Part shown: positions 13,469 through 32,614 of the stretch, one piece after another | How positions within the stretch are numbered: the stretch's first letter is position 1 | How the letters are laid out: the number at the start of each line of letters is the position of its first letter | Made by a program: the position numbers and the translations under genes | Notes under the pieces: model-generated | Databases searched by the model: none | Seen by the model: the letters and a program-made list of their open reading frames with translations, nothing else | Told to the model about the DNA's origin: nothing | Assembly (NCBI RefSeq): GCF_035594125.1 | Contig: NC_087185.1 | Location: 10,060,501 to 10,124,500, forward strand | DNA length: 64,000 nucleotides | Source: Scylla paramamosain | Lineage: Eukaryota; Arthropoda; Malacostraca; Decapoda; Portunidae | Direction: 5' to 3'

Positions 13469-15856
13469 TATTGTGTGGGTTTCCTCTACCTACGGTAAGC
13501 ACTTTGCATTTATTGATCTTAAATTGCATTTGCCATCTATCCGTCCATTCATTCATTCTATTTAAGTCTGCCTGCAAGGCGATGGCATCCGATTCTGACC
13601 TAATTAATCTACCTATCTTTGTGTCATCCGCAAATTTACTAACATCACAACTAATTCCACTATCCAAGTCATTGATATACATTAGAAATAACAATGGCCC
13701 TAATAATGATCCATGTGGCACCCCACTAATTACATGACCCCACTCGGATTTCGAGCCGTTTATTACCACTCTCTGTCGCTTGTCACTAAGCCATGACCCT
13801 ATCCAGCCTAACACCTTCCCATCTATCCCGTGTGCCCTAACCTTTCTCAGGAGCCTTTGATGGGGTACCTTGTCAAATGCTTTACTAAAGTCCAGATATA
13901 AGATATCATAACTATCACCATTATCTGCTGCCTCGTACACCTTACTGTAAAACCTTAACAAGTTTGTCAGGCAAGACTTCCCCTTCGTGAAGCCATGCTG
14001 TGACTGATTTATCAAGTTATTTTTGTCTAAATGTTCCCTAATGTTCCTCGCTATTATTGACTCTAACATTTTATCTACAACTGAAGTTAAGCTGACAGGT
14101 CTATAATTAGACGCTAAAGTTTTATCTCCTTTCTTAAAGATGGGTACTACATTAGCCTGCCTCCACATTACTGGTACCTCACCCGACTCCAGTGATTTCC
14201 TAAAGACAGAAACTAACGGCTCACTAATAATCTCTTTACATTCCTTAAGTACTCTGCGGTATATTTCATCAGGTCCTGGTGACTTGAACATTTTTAGCCT
14301 ATCTATCTCCTGTTCCACTATCTCCCTAGTTATGGAAATATCTGTCAGCTCCTCATTCTCATCTGCTCTAAACACCTGTTCACTATCTGGCATATCCTGT
14401 ATGTTTTCCTGGGTGAAGACAGTTAAAAAATAATCATTCAGAAGTTTACTAATCTCCTCCCCAGAACTAACCAGCTCCCCATCTGCTGCCGTTAATGGAC
14501 CTACAATATCCTTATTCTTCGTCCTGTATACCTGATAAAATCCCTTGGGGTCCGTCTTCGCCTGGCTGGCTACCTTTGATTCATAATTGTCCTTAGCTTT
14601 CCTCGTTAACTTCCTGACTGTTCTAACTAATTCATTATATTGTGTCCTTAAAACTTCTTCACCTGCCCTTAATCTCCTATATATATACTTCTCTTATGCC
14701 CTATATAATGCTTTAACCTAGTAGTCATCCATTTAGGGTCATTTTTTTGTGATCTTATTGTTCCATACGGGATATTTGCTAACTGACCTGTATGAACTTT
14801 ATCTACTAAATATTTATACAATTCATCTACATTTACTTCACCTAGTCCCCTCATCTCGTCCCCTACCATCCTCTCCACTTCCTCATCTACTCGCCTCGAC
14901 CTCACCTCTCTCATTTCAGCATGACCTGACATTCCAACATACTCACACCTAGCTCCCCTCTTCCTCTTTCCTCCTCCCTTCCGGACACATCTTCCCTCCT
15001 CTTGTCCTACACCCTCACGCCTCACCTCACCTCTCTCATCCTGCCTTATCTCTCTGAACTCCGTCCCTGACCTGACCTCACCCTGCATCCTTTGCCAGTC
15101 CACTCCTTGGAGGTACCTTTTTAATTCTTCAAAATTTGCTCTCCTAAAGTCAGGTATTTTACTAGTGTTTTTGTTTCTAACTGTTTCTTCCCATTCTAAA
15201 TTGTACCTAATATCCCTATGGTCACTGTTTCCTAGCTGTCCTCCAACCTCTACCTGCGTGACTGCTTCCTCCCTGCTAGTAAGAATTAAATCTAGAATAT
15301 TATTCCCCCTTGTGGGTTCTACGACTACCTGTTTTAAAAAATTATCCTGAATTACCTTAAGAAATTCCTCTGCTTCCTTGTTACCCACCATCAGACTCCA
15401 GTCGATATTCCTAAAATTAAAATCTACCACACATACCTGACTGTACCTGCCTGCTCTATTTAATTCCTGCCACAGTGAGGTGTTAATTTCCTCTGTACTG
15501 GTCGGTGGTCTGTAAACGATCCCTAGTACTACTGATTGCGATCCTACTTTAATATCTACCCATGTCGACTCTGCTTTGTTATCTGTTTTAATTCTACTGT
15601 TGATACAACACTGTAATGTGTCCCTAACGTATAACGCGACGCCTCCTCCTCTCCTGTTTTCCCTATCTTTATAGAACATTGTATACCCATCTATCTTAAC
15701 CTCTGGATTAAATACTTTTCCTGACATATCTAACCAACTTTCAGTTAAAGCAATGATATCAAATTTCTCAACGCTCGCTATTGCTCTAAGCAAGTCTATT
15801 TTATTCAGAATACTTCTACAGTTTGTGTAGTAAACACTTAAGCTATTTCTCACCAT
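13469..15856 (-). pseudogene. CR1-type LINE ORF2, left-arm copy, 3'-truncated and frameshifted
   Basis: This is the reverse-strand relative of 47,900-50,258. The endonuclease part (15,856 down to about 14,690) keeps IIALTESWLD, RRGGGVALYVRD, VDFNFRN and NSDHRD. The reverse transcriptase part keeps NYRPVSLTS, YLDFSKAFDKVPHQ and KFADDTKIG. A two-base TA expansion near 14,676-14,688 shifts the frame. The usual GVPQGS block reads GVPHGS here. The sequence breaks off at 13,469 and reads into satellite, so the last roughly 240 codons and the 3' tail are missing. It still contains a nine-residue stretch (TWVDIKVGS) that the right-arm copy has lost, so neither copy is simply derived from the other. 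It cannot encode a working protein. Confidence 0.92.
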
Positions 15857-18800
15857 ACAGTTTTAGTGTTTTGATACCTATGAGGCTCAGAACCTCTAAA
15901 TATACACGTTTCTGATAAACTCATTTTGTCTCCAAATGCAGAGTACTTATTTTACATTTTGGCGTTTTTGTAAGAAGCTCAAAAAGAATAAAAATTTACG
16001 GTTTAAGTAATGTTATTCTGTTGGTCGATAAAGGGTGTTGTGCATGCGTTTAAGTGTTTTGGTATGGAAGGAGCTTAAAAACATTGAAAACAGACGTTTG
16101 TAGTAATGTTTTGTATTCCCATATAAGGTAATTTCCTTGCTTTTTTTTTAACATTTTAGTGGCTAACACCCTGAAAAACGTTTAAAAGACACCTTTCTGA
16201 TGATTACCATTCTTTTCCCTATATCAAGTGATTTCAATATATTTTGACGGAATATGAATTTTGGTACAATATGAAAAACACTCAAATACACGTTTTTAGT
16301 ATTTTTTTTTTCACTTTCGAATATAGAGTGCTATTCACGCGTTTTTTTGCGTTTTGGTACCTAATAAGCTAAAAAAAACAATCATAATACAAGTTTCTGG
16401 CAATATCATTTTATTCCCATGAATTTTACCGTTTTGCTATCTAATACGCTCAAAAACACAAAACAACATGTCTGGTAATGTTTCGTTTTCCAGTAAAGTA
16501 GTTTATATGCAATTTGGGTTTTTTTGTACTAACAGTGCGAAAAACACTGAAAATAAATGTTTTCAGTAATATTGTTCTTTTTCTCTATATAAAGTGCTAT
16601 TGACGCAATTTAGAATTTTGCTACCTAAGAAGGTTAAAAATATTCACAAAACACGTTTCTGATAATGTTTCGTTTCCCCGGGTGATTTGCATACATTTGA
16701 CGTTTTGATACTTAATAATGTAAAAAAAATACTCAAAACAGATGTTTTTTGGTAATGTCTTTCAGTCTCCATATAAAAAGCTATTCACTTGTTTTAGCGT
16801 TTTGGTAACTAAGAGACGTTTCTTGTAATATCGTTTCCTTTCCCATATAGGGTACTTTGCATGAATTTTGGCGTTTTTATATGTAACAATCTCAAAAATA
16901 CTGAAAATACACACTTTTGGTAATGCTATTCTGTTTCTCCATAAAAAAAGAGTTTTGGATGTGTTTTAGCGTTTTAGTTCGTAAGAACCTAAAAAAAAAA
17001 CCCTCAAAAGATGCGTTTTTGATATTTCTGTTTTGTATTCAATAAAGGGTGCTTTCCATGCTTTTTCGTATTTTGGTTGACAAACCGCTGAAAACACTAA
17101 AAAGGCATATTTCTGGTAATGTCCTTTCGTTTCCCAGTATAAAGCACTTTGCATTCATTTTAGCTTTTTGGTATCTAAGAATGTGAAAATTACTAAAAAT
17201 ACACGTTTTTGGTAATGTTGTTCTCTTTCTCTATATAGAGTGCTATTCACCAGTTTTAACGTTTTGGTACATAAGAATCTCAAAAAAAAAAAAAAAACAC
17301 CATAAAACTTTTTGGTAATATCATTTTGTTTCACTACATATAATACTTAGAAGGTATTTTGCCATTTCTGCACATAAGTAGCTCAAACATACTCAAAATA
17401 TACATTTTTGGTAATGTTATTCTGTTTCTCCATAAAGCGTATTTTCCACGCGTTTTGCGGTTTTTTTTTTTTTCGTAAGAAGCATAAAAACACTCAAAAG
17501 AAACGTCTTTGTATTCTAATAAAACACATAAACAATGTGTTTTAGCGTTTTAGTGCCTAAAATACAGGAAAAAATTGAATATTTTAGTAATGTCACTTCG
17601 TTTCCTCATATAAATAATGTATTTTGTTGTTTTGATACCTAAGAATGTGAAAAAAAACTTTTTTTTAAGAATGTGAAAAAACGTTTTTTTTTTTTTTTAC
17701 AACAGGACAACGTTTAATGTTGTCTTGTTCCATATAGAGTATAGTTTACATGTTTTAGCATTTTTGGTATATATAAAAAATATATATATCGTATTGTTTC
17801 ATCATATAGGGCACGTTGCATGCATTTCGCCGTTTCTCTACCTAAGAAGGTCAAAAATACTCAAAATACACATTTTTGGTAATCTTTTCTTTTGGTGTTT
17901 TGGACGCCTTTTAGCATTTTGATAAGGTAGAATCTTCTAAATTCTTGAAAATCAGCTTTGGTAATATCGTTTTGTATTCTAATATAGGGTGATTTCCATG
18001 CATTTTGGCGTTTTGATGCCTAAAACGATCAAAAACACTAAAAACACACGTCGTCGGGTATTATCGTTTCCTTTCCCCATATACAGTTCTCTGCATCCAT
18101 TTTGGCCTTTTGGTATCTAAGAATGTGAAAAACACTCAGAGTTTTTGGTAATATTACACTGTATCTTCATATAGAATACTATTCACGCGTTTTTGGTTTT
18201 TGATCAAAATAATAAAAAAAAAAAACAACTTTAGAATGCACAGTTCTGATAATATATTTTTTTTCTTTTTTATCACATAGGATATTTTGCATGCATTTTG
18301 ACGTTTCTTTTCCTAACAAGTTGATAAATACTCAAAACACACATTTTTTGCTGATGTTATTCAACTTTTCTATATCGTTTTTTTTTTTTTTTTTGCATGC
18401 GTTTCAGGGTTTCCGTACATGAGAAACTCAAAAACACTCAAAAGACACGTTTTTTAGTAATGTTCTTTTTGTATTCCATTAAAGGGTGCTTTCGATGGGT
18501 TTTTTTTAGCGTTTTCGTATCTAAGAACCTCAAAAACACTCAAAAGACACGTTTCTGGTAATGTAATTTCGTTTCCCCATATGGAGTGCTTTAAATTCAT
18601 TTTGGCGTTTTGGTGACTAACAATGTGAAAATAAATAAATAAATAAATAAATAAATAAACAAGCTTTTTTGGTGGTTATGTTTTTCCATATAAAGTGCTA
18701 TTCACGCATTTTAGAGCTTTGGTACCTAAGAAACTTAAAAACTTAAAATACATGTTCCTCGTAATATCTTTTTATTTCCGTATATACAGTGCTTCGAAAG

Positions 18801-19610
18801 CATTTTAGTATTTTGGTATTTTATAATAAAAAAAAAAAAAACACGTTTATTATAATGTTCTGTTTTTCATTACGAAGTGCTTTTCACGCGTTTTTGCATG
18901 TTTGTGCCTTAGAAGCTCAAAAAAAAAAAAAAAAAAAAGATACTCATTATAGACTTTTCTCGTCATGTCTTTTCGCTTCCCCACATAGAGTGGTTTGCAT
19001 GTATTATGACGTTTTGCTACCTAGCGAACTCAAACACACAATACACATTTTTGGTAATATTGTTCTGTTTCCTAAAATAACTTGTTTTGTATGTATTTTG
19101 CCATTTTGGTGCCTAACAAAACACGTTTTTGGTAATGTTCAGTTTCTTCATATAGGATACTTTTCAAACATTTTAGTGTTTGCTTCCTAAGAAGCTCACA
19201 AACACTCATTATACACGTCCCTGATAATATCGTTTCGTGTCTCATTATGGGGTACTTTGCATGCATTTTGGCGTTTCTCTACGTAAGAAGTTAAAAAAAA
19301 AAAAAAAAAAAACACTCCATCCACGATTTTGGTAATGTTATTGCTTGTGTCCATAAAGAGTGTTTTACACCCGTTTGAGCTTGTTGATAATGGAAGAAGC
19401 TTTAAAACATACAAAACAAAAGTTTTCTTAATGTTGATTTGCGTTCTCATATAAGATCCTTTCCATGATTTTTTTTAGAGTTTTGGTGTTTAACAAGCTC
19501 AATGGCACTCAAAAGTTATGAGTCTGGTAATGACATTTCGTTAAACCTTTTTGAGTCCATTGCATGCATTTTGTCGTTCTAATACCTAACAATGTAAAAA
19601 ACACACCAGA
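15857..19610 (+). repeat. ~95-bp satellite, forward orientation, left arm
   Basis: Forward monomers of the inner type lie between the CR1 5' junction and the strand switch at about 19,610. An (AAAT)n tract lies at 18,630-18,659. The reverse complement is found at about 44,450-47,899. No gene is seen. Confidence 0.8.
18630..18659 (+). repeat. (AAAT)n microsatellite
   Basis: A short tetranucleotide tract within a monomer. Its mirror copy is the TTTA tract at about 45,383-45,412, so it predates the inverted duplication. Confidence 0.85.
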
Positions 19611-22361
19611 AACGTGTGTTTTCAGTGCATTTGAGTGTGTCAGATACAAAAAACGCAAAAAATTATGTGAAAAAAAAATTTAAAAAATCGTGTATTGTTA
19701 CTATTTTTTCAGCTTTTGAAGTAGTTTCCTTCAATTTATTTTATTACCGCTTCGGACCCTTTTTGGGGACCGAAATCTCAGTTTTTGGTGCCCTTGGCCG
19801 GTTTCCCTCCTACAGAAAGAAAAAAGAAAATGCAAAATCGCGTTAATGGCAGAACATTACCAAAAAACGCTTACTTTGAGTGTTTTTGAGATTCTTACGT
19901 AACATAACGATAAAAAGCATGCAAAATACCCTTTAAGGAGGAATAGAATAACATTACGAAAAATGTGTAATTTGAGTATTTTTTGAGCTTGTAAGGTATA
20001 AAATGGGAAAAATGCAAGAAAATATCCGATATTGTAAAACGAATTATAATTAACAGAAACGTTTATTATGAGTGTTATTGACCTTAGGTAACAAAACGCT
20101 AAAACGCATGGATAGCACTCTGTATGTAGAAACAGAACAACATTATCAAAAACGTGTGTATTGAGTGTTTTCCACTTTGTTAGGTTCCAAAATGCCAAAA
20201 TATTTGCAAACCACATTCTATGGAGAAAGGAAACGACATTATCATTGACAAAACGTTAAAAAGCATGGAAAGCACCCTATATGGGAACACAAAACAAATT
20301 TACCAAAAATGTTTCGATTGAGAGTTTTTAAGATCCATATCAAGACGTGCAATTGTATGCAAAACACCTTAATGGGTAAACATACTAACATTACAAAAAA
20401 TTTGGATTTTTTTGTGTTTTCGAGTTTCTTAAGTACAAAAACGCCAAAATGTATGCAAAGAACCCTATATAGGAAAACAAAATTATATTACCAGAAATGT
20501 GTATAATGAGTGTTTCTAAACTTCTTATGTATTAAAACAATAAAACTCTTGAAAAAAACAGTCCATATATTCAAAACAGAGATAAAATACATTACCCAAA
20601 AAACGTGGACTCTGTGTTTTTCAGTTAGGTACCAAAACGCCAAAATGCATGCAAAGTAAGTAATTTGGAAAAACTGAATAACGTTACCATAAATGTGTAT
20701 TGTAAGTGTGTTTGAGCTGGTTAAGTACGAAAACGCCGAACTCTATGGAAACTACTCTATATTGGTAAACGATAGGACATTATAAGAAACGTGTATAGTG
20801 AGTGTTTTTACCATCTTAGGTACCGAAAAGCAAAAATGCGTAAATAGCACTCGATATGGAGAAACAGAACTATATTACCAAAAACGTGTATTTTGAGACG
20901 ATATTACCAGAAATGTGAGTTATGAGTGTTATTAATCTTAGAAAAAAAAATTCTTAAAGGCATGAATGTGTACAAATAGACTATTACCAAAAAATTTGGA
21001 GAGTTCTTATTGTTAGTTACCAAAACGCCAAAATGCATGCAAAACACTTTATATGAGGAAACAAAACGACATTACCAGATACGTGCCTTTTCAAAGTTTT
21101 CAGCCACCAAAATTCGAAAATGTATGGAATAAAAAAAAAAAATACCAAAAACGTGCCTTTTGAGTGTTTTTGAGCTTTTTACGTATGAAAACGCTAAAAA
21201 GCATGATAACTCTATTTATATAAAAAAAAATAATAAAATAAGTAACATTACGAAAAAACTATTTTCAATGTTTTTGGTGGCTTTTACGTATAAAAATAAC
21301 AAAATGCATGCAAATTTCCCTATATGGGAAACTAAGTGATATTAGAAAAATCTGTATTATAAGTGTTTCTGAGCCTCTTACATACCAGAACGCTAAAATG
21401 CATCTTTGGCACTTTAGGTGGAGAAACAGAACAAGATTACCAAAAAAAGACTATTACATTAACATTGTTAGATAGCAAAACGCCAAAATGGATCCATAGC
21501 ACCTTATATGGGTAAATACAAGGACATTATGATAAACGTCTATTATGGGTAATTTTGAGCTTCTTAGTTACCAAATCTCAAAAATTCGTGAAGAGCAATC
21601 TTTATTGAAAAAAAATAAATAAATAAAAAAAAATGACTAAAAACGTTTATTTTTATTTATTTATTTTTTTTTTTAGGTACCAAAACGCCAAAATGCACGC
21701 AACGAACTATATATGGGAAAGGAAATGACATTACTAGAAACGTGTCTTTTAAGTGTTTTTGAGCGTGTTAGGCACCAAACGCAAAAAAAAAAAAATAGTA
21801 TTTAAATCACCATATATAGGAACAGAAAACATCATTATCAAAAGCGTGTCTTTTGACTGTTTTAAGCTTCTTACATATCAAAACGCTGAAATGGATTCAA
21901 AACACCCTTTATGGAGAAACCGAATAACATTACCAAAAATGTGAAGTTCGAGTGTTTTTCAGCTTGTTAGGTATAGAAACGGCAACATTATTACAAAACA
22001 AAATGGTATTACCAGAAACGTGTATTATGAATATTATTGACCTTCTTAGGTAACAAAAAGCAAACACGCGTGAATAGCACTGTATGTGTAGAAACACCAA
22101 AAAGGTGTTTTCAGTGTTTTCACTTTGTTTACACGAAAACTGGAAAATACATGAAACGCAGTTTATATGAGGAAATTAATCAACATTAGCATAAATGTGT
22201 CTTTACAGTGTTTTCAACGTTTTAGGAACCAAAAATCTAAAAAACATGGAAAGCACACTATATTGAAAAAAAAGATACTTAAAACGTCTTTTTTTTTTTT
22301 TTTTTAGCTTTTCATATACCGAAACGCTAGAATCTATGCAAAGCATCCTTTATGGAGAAAC
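19611..22361 (-). repeat. ~95-bp satellite, reverse orientation, left arm
   Basis: The array flips to reverse at about 19,610, within ACACACCAGAAACGTGTG, and stays reverse. A LINE tail relic at 19,737-19,830 interrupts it. The mirror is about 41,640-44,450. No gene is seen. Confidence 0.8.
19737..19830 (+). mobile_element. Solo LINE (or SINE) 3'-tail relic, left arm
   Basis: About 90 bp that is not satellite. It contains GACCCTTTTTGGGGACCGAA and then GCCCTTGGCCGGTTTCCC followed by an A-rich tail. The same end signature (CCCTTGGCCAGTATCCTTCC plus A-run) closes the longer LINE fragment at 23,891-23,999 and the inverted one at 55,787. It is therefore the extreme 3' end of a related element, or of a SINE sharing that tail. 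It is also present in the right arm. Confidence 0.65.
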
Positions 22362-22713
<352 letters not shown>

Positions 22714-22822
22714 TAAACGTGCATTTCATGTGTTTTTCATCTTTTTATGTAAAATAATTCCTAAAACGCGTGAATAGCACTCCGTATGTGGAAACTGAAT
22801 AATATTACCAAAAAAAAAAAAA

Positions 22823-27121
<4,299 letters not shown>

Positions 27122-27952
27122 GATAAGTTACATTCAGGACAGTTAGGGAACTGTATAAACTTACCAAGTTTGTCAGGTGAGACACAGCATGGCTTTGTGA
27201 AGCCATGCTGTGACTGATTTATCAAGTTATGTTTGTCTAAATGCTCTTAAATGTTCTTCGAATGACTCCATTATTTTACATTCAACAGAAGTTAAGCTGA
27301 CAGGTCTATAATTAGACGTTAAAGTTTTATCTCCTTTCTATATTCGCCTGCCTCCACATTACCGATATCTCACATGACTAAAGTGATTTCCTAAGGACAG
27401 AAACTAACAGATTACTTAAAACCTTTTTCCATTCCTTAAATACTCTGGAATATATTTCATGTGGTCCTGGTGACTTAAACTTTTCAGCTTATCTATCTCC
27501 TGTTCCACTATCTCTTTAGTTATGGTAATATCTGTCAGCTTCTCATTCTTTTCTACTCTAAATATCTTCTCACTATTCATCAAATGTTTTCCTGAGCAAA
27601 GACAGTTAAAAAATACTCGCTCACAATTTTACTAATCTCCTCCTAACAATAAAGCAGGTCCCATTCTGCTGTCTTTAAGGAACTATTGTTTCTCTATTCT
27701 TCGTCTTATATGTCTGATAAAATCCCTTGGGGTCCATCTTCGCTTGGCTGGCTACCTTAAATCATAACTATTTTTAGCTTTCCTTGTTAAACTCCTGACT
27801 TTTCTAACTAATTCATTATATTATGGCCTTAAAACCACTTCCTCTGTCTTTAATCTCATATATACTTCTCTTTCGCCCTATGTAGTGTTTTAACCTCAGT
27901 CATCCATTTAGGATCATTCTTCTGCGATCTTATTCTTCTGTAATGGATTGTT
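27122..27952 (-). pseudogene. Degenerate CR1 relic, left arm
   Basis: A decayed reverse-strand segment homologous to about 48,960-49,745 of the right-arm CR1, covering the linker between endonuclease and RT and the first RT block. Recognisable pieces include SQKNDPKWMT, the region around CCAAGGGATTTTATCAGAC and the block encoding NYRPVSLTS. It has many indels and stops. It carries a perfect 13-bp hairpin at 27,183-27,212 that intact copies lack. The mirror copy at 35,289-36,114 shares the lesions, so decay began before the inverted duplication. Confidence 0.85.
27183..27212. repeat. Perfect 13-bp hairpin inside CR1 relic, left arm
   Basis: The stem CACAGCATGGCTT pairs with AAGCCATGCTGTG around the loop TGTG. 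The intact CR1 has only one of the two halves, so the other was copied in inverted form. The same hairpin is at 36,019-36,048. Confidence 0.85.
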
Positions 27953-31130
<3,178 letters not shown>

Positions 31131-32166
31131 CTACTTACGTGCCAAAACGGTAAAACACACACACACACACAAAAAAAAAAAAACTTTTATGTAGAATTTT
31201 TTTTTTTTTTTACGAAAACGTCTATGTTCAGTGTTTTTGAGCTTGTCACGGAAAAAAAAAAAAAAACGTTTTATTACATGCAAGAAACCCTATATGGGTA
31301 ATAAAAAGACATTAAGAGAACCGTGTATTATGAGTATTTTTAAGCTTCTTAGGTACTAAAACACTAAAATTAATGAATAGCACTCCATACGGAGGAACAG
31401 AACAATTATTTCGAGTGTTTTATTTTATTTTATTTTTTTTCGCATTGGTAGGTACCAAAACGCAAAAAATCTATAAAAAGCACACTATACAGCGACATTT
31501 CCAGAAGTGTGTCTTTTCACTGTTTATGAGAGTGTTTCTCACCAATATGCTTAAAAGCATGGAAAGCAACCCATATGGGAAAACAAAACAATATTACCAA
31601 AAATGTGTCTTTCCAGTGTTTTTTTGAGCTAGTTACGTACCAAAACGCTAAAACGCATTAAAAAAAAAAAAAGCTTATGGAGAAAAAATAATATTACCAA
31701 AAACATTAATTTTCAGTTTTTCTGAGTTTATTACGTAGAAAAATGTCAAAAAATGCATGTAAAAATTGGATATTTTGGGAAACGAGAAGTCATTACGAGA
31801 AACGTGTATTATGAGTGTTTTAGTTCTTCTCAGGTAAGAAAACGCGAAAAAAACATGAATAGCTCTCTATATGGTGAAACAGAACAACATCTATTTTGAG
31901 TGTTTGTTAGGTCCAAAACGCAAAAATCAATGGGGAATAGAAACGACATTATAAGAAATGTATCTTTTGAGTCTTTTTGTGCATGTCAGGCACGAAAACA
32001 TAAAAAAAAAAAAAAAAAAACATGAAAAGCATCCTATGTGGGAATAGAACACGATATAACTAAAAACGTGAGTTTTGAGTGTTTTCTATTTTTTAAGTCC
32101 TAAAACGCTAAAACGCATGCAAAACATCCTTTTGTGGAGAAACCGAAAATCATTACCAAAAACAAA
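31131..32166 (-). repeat. Single-copy spacer of the giant palindrome (satellite)
   Basis: This is 1,036 bp of reverse-orientation satellite of the 475-bp HOR type between the two arms. It has no inverted partner. It contains a (CA)n tract near 31,155-31,170 and several A-runs. Subtype landmarks at about 31,040 (just outside), 31,523 and 31,985 keep the roughly 470-bp higher-order period across it. It therefore looks like an ordinary piece of the left-arm array that was not duplicated. Confidence 0.8.
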
Positions 32167-32583
32167 CTCAAAACAAACTCAAAGGACAAGTTTTTTGATG
32201 ATGTTGATTTATTTTTTCCGTTTTTTTTTTCTTTAGCGTTTTTGTGCATAACACACTTATAAACACTAAAATTACTTATTTCAGGAAATGTCGTTTCGAT
32301 TCTCTATGGATGGTGCTTTGCATGCCTTTCGGCATTTTGGTACCTAAGAATGCGAAATGCATTCAAAATACACGTTTTTGGTAATGTTCTGTTTCTTCAT
32401 ATAGCGTTTTATATATGCGCTTTAGCCTTTTGGTACTTAAAAGCATAAAAAAAAAAAAATTCATAATACATGGTACATATTTCTCGTAATGTCCTTTTAT
32501 TTTCCTATATAGAGTATTTTGCATGCATTTTGACGTTTTTGTACGTAACAAGCTCAAAAGCACTCTAAATATTTTTTTTTGGT

Positions 32584-32614
<31 letters not shown>

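Noticed and set aside
13432..15350. Plus-strand open frames over the left CR1 copy (for example 13,432-13,737 and 14,140-14,433)
   Set aside because: They are antisense to the clear endonuclease and RT motifs on the minus strand, and the same shadows appear at the right copy.
31131..32166. Palindrome spacer as a functional origin or gene
   Set aside because: It is ordinary reverse-orientation satellite with the normal 475-bp order plus a small (CA)n. Nothing distinguishes it.
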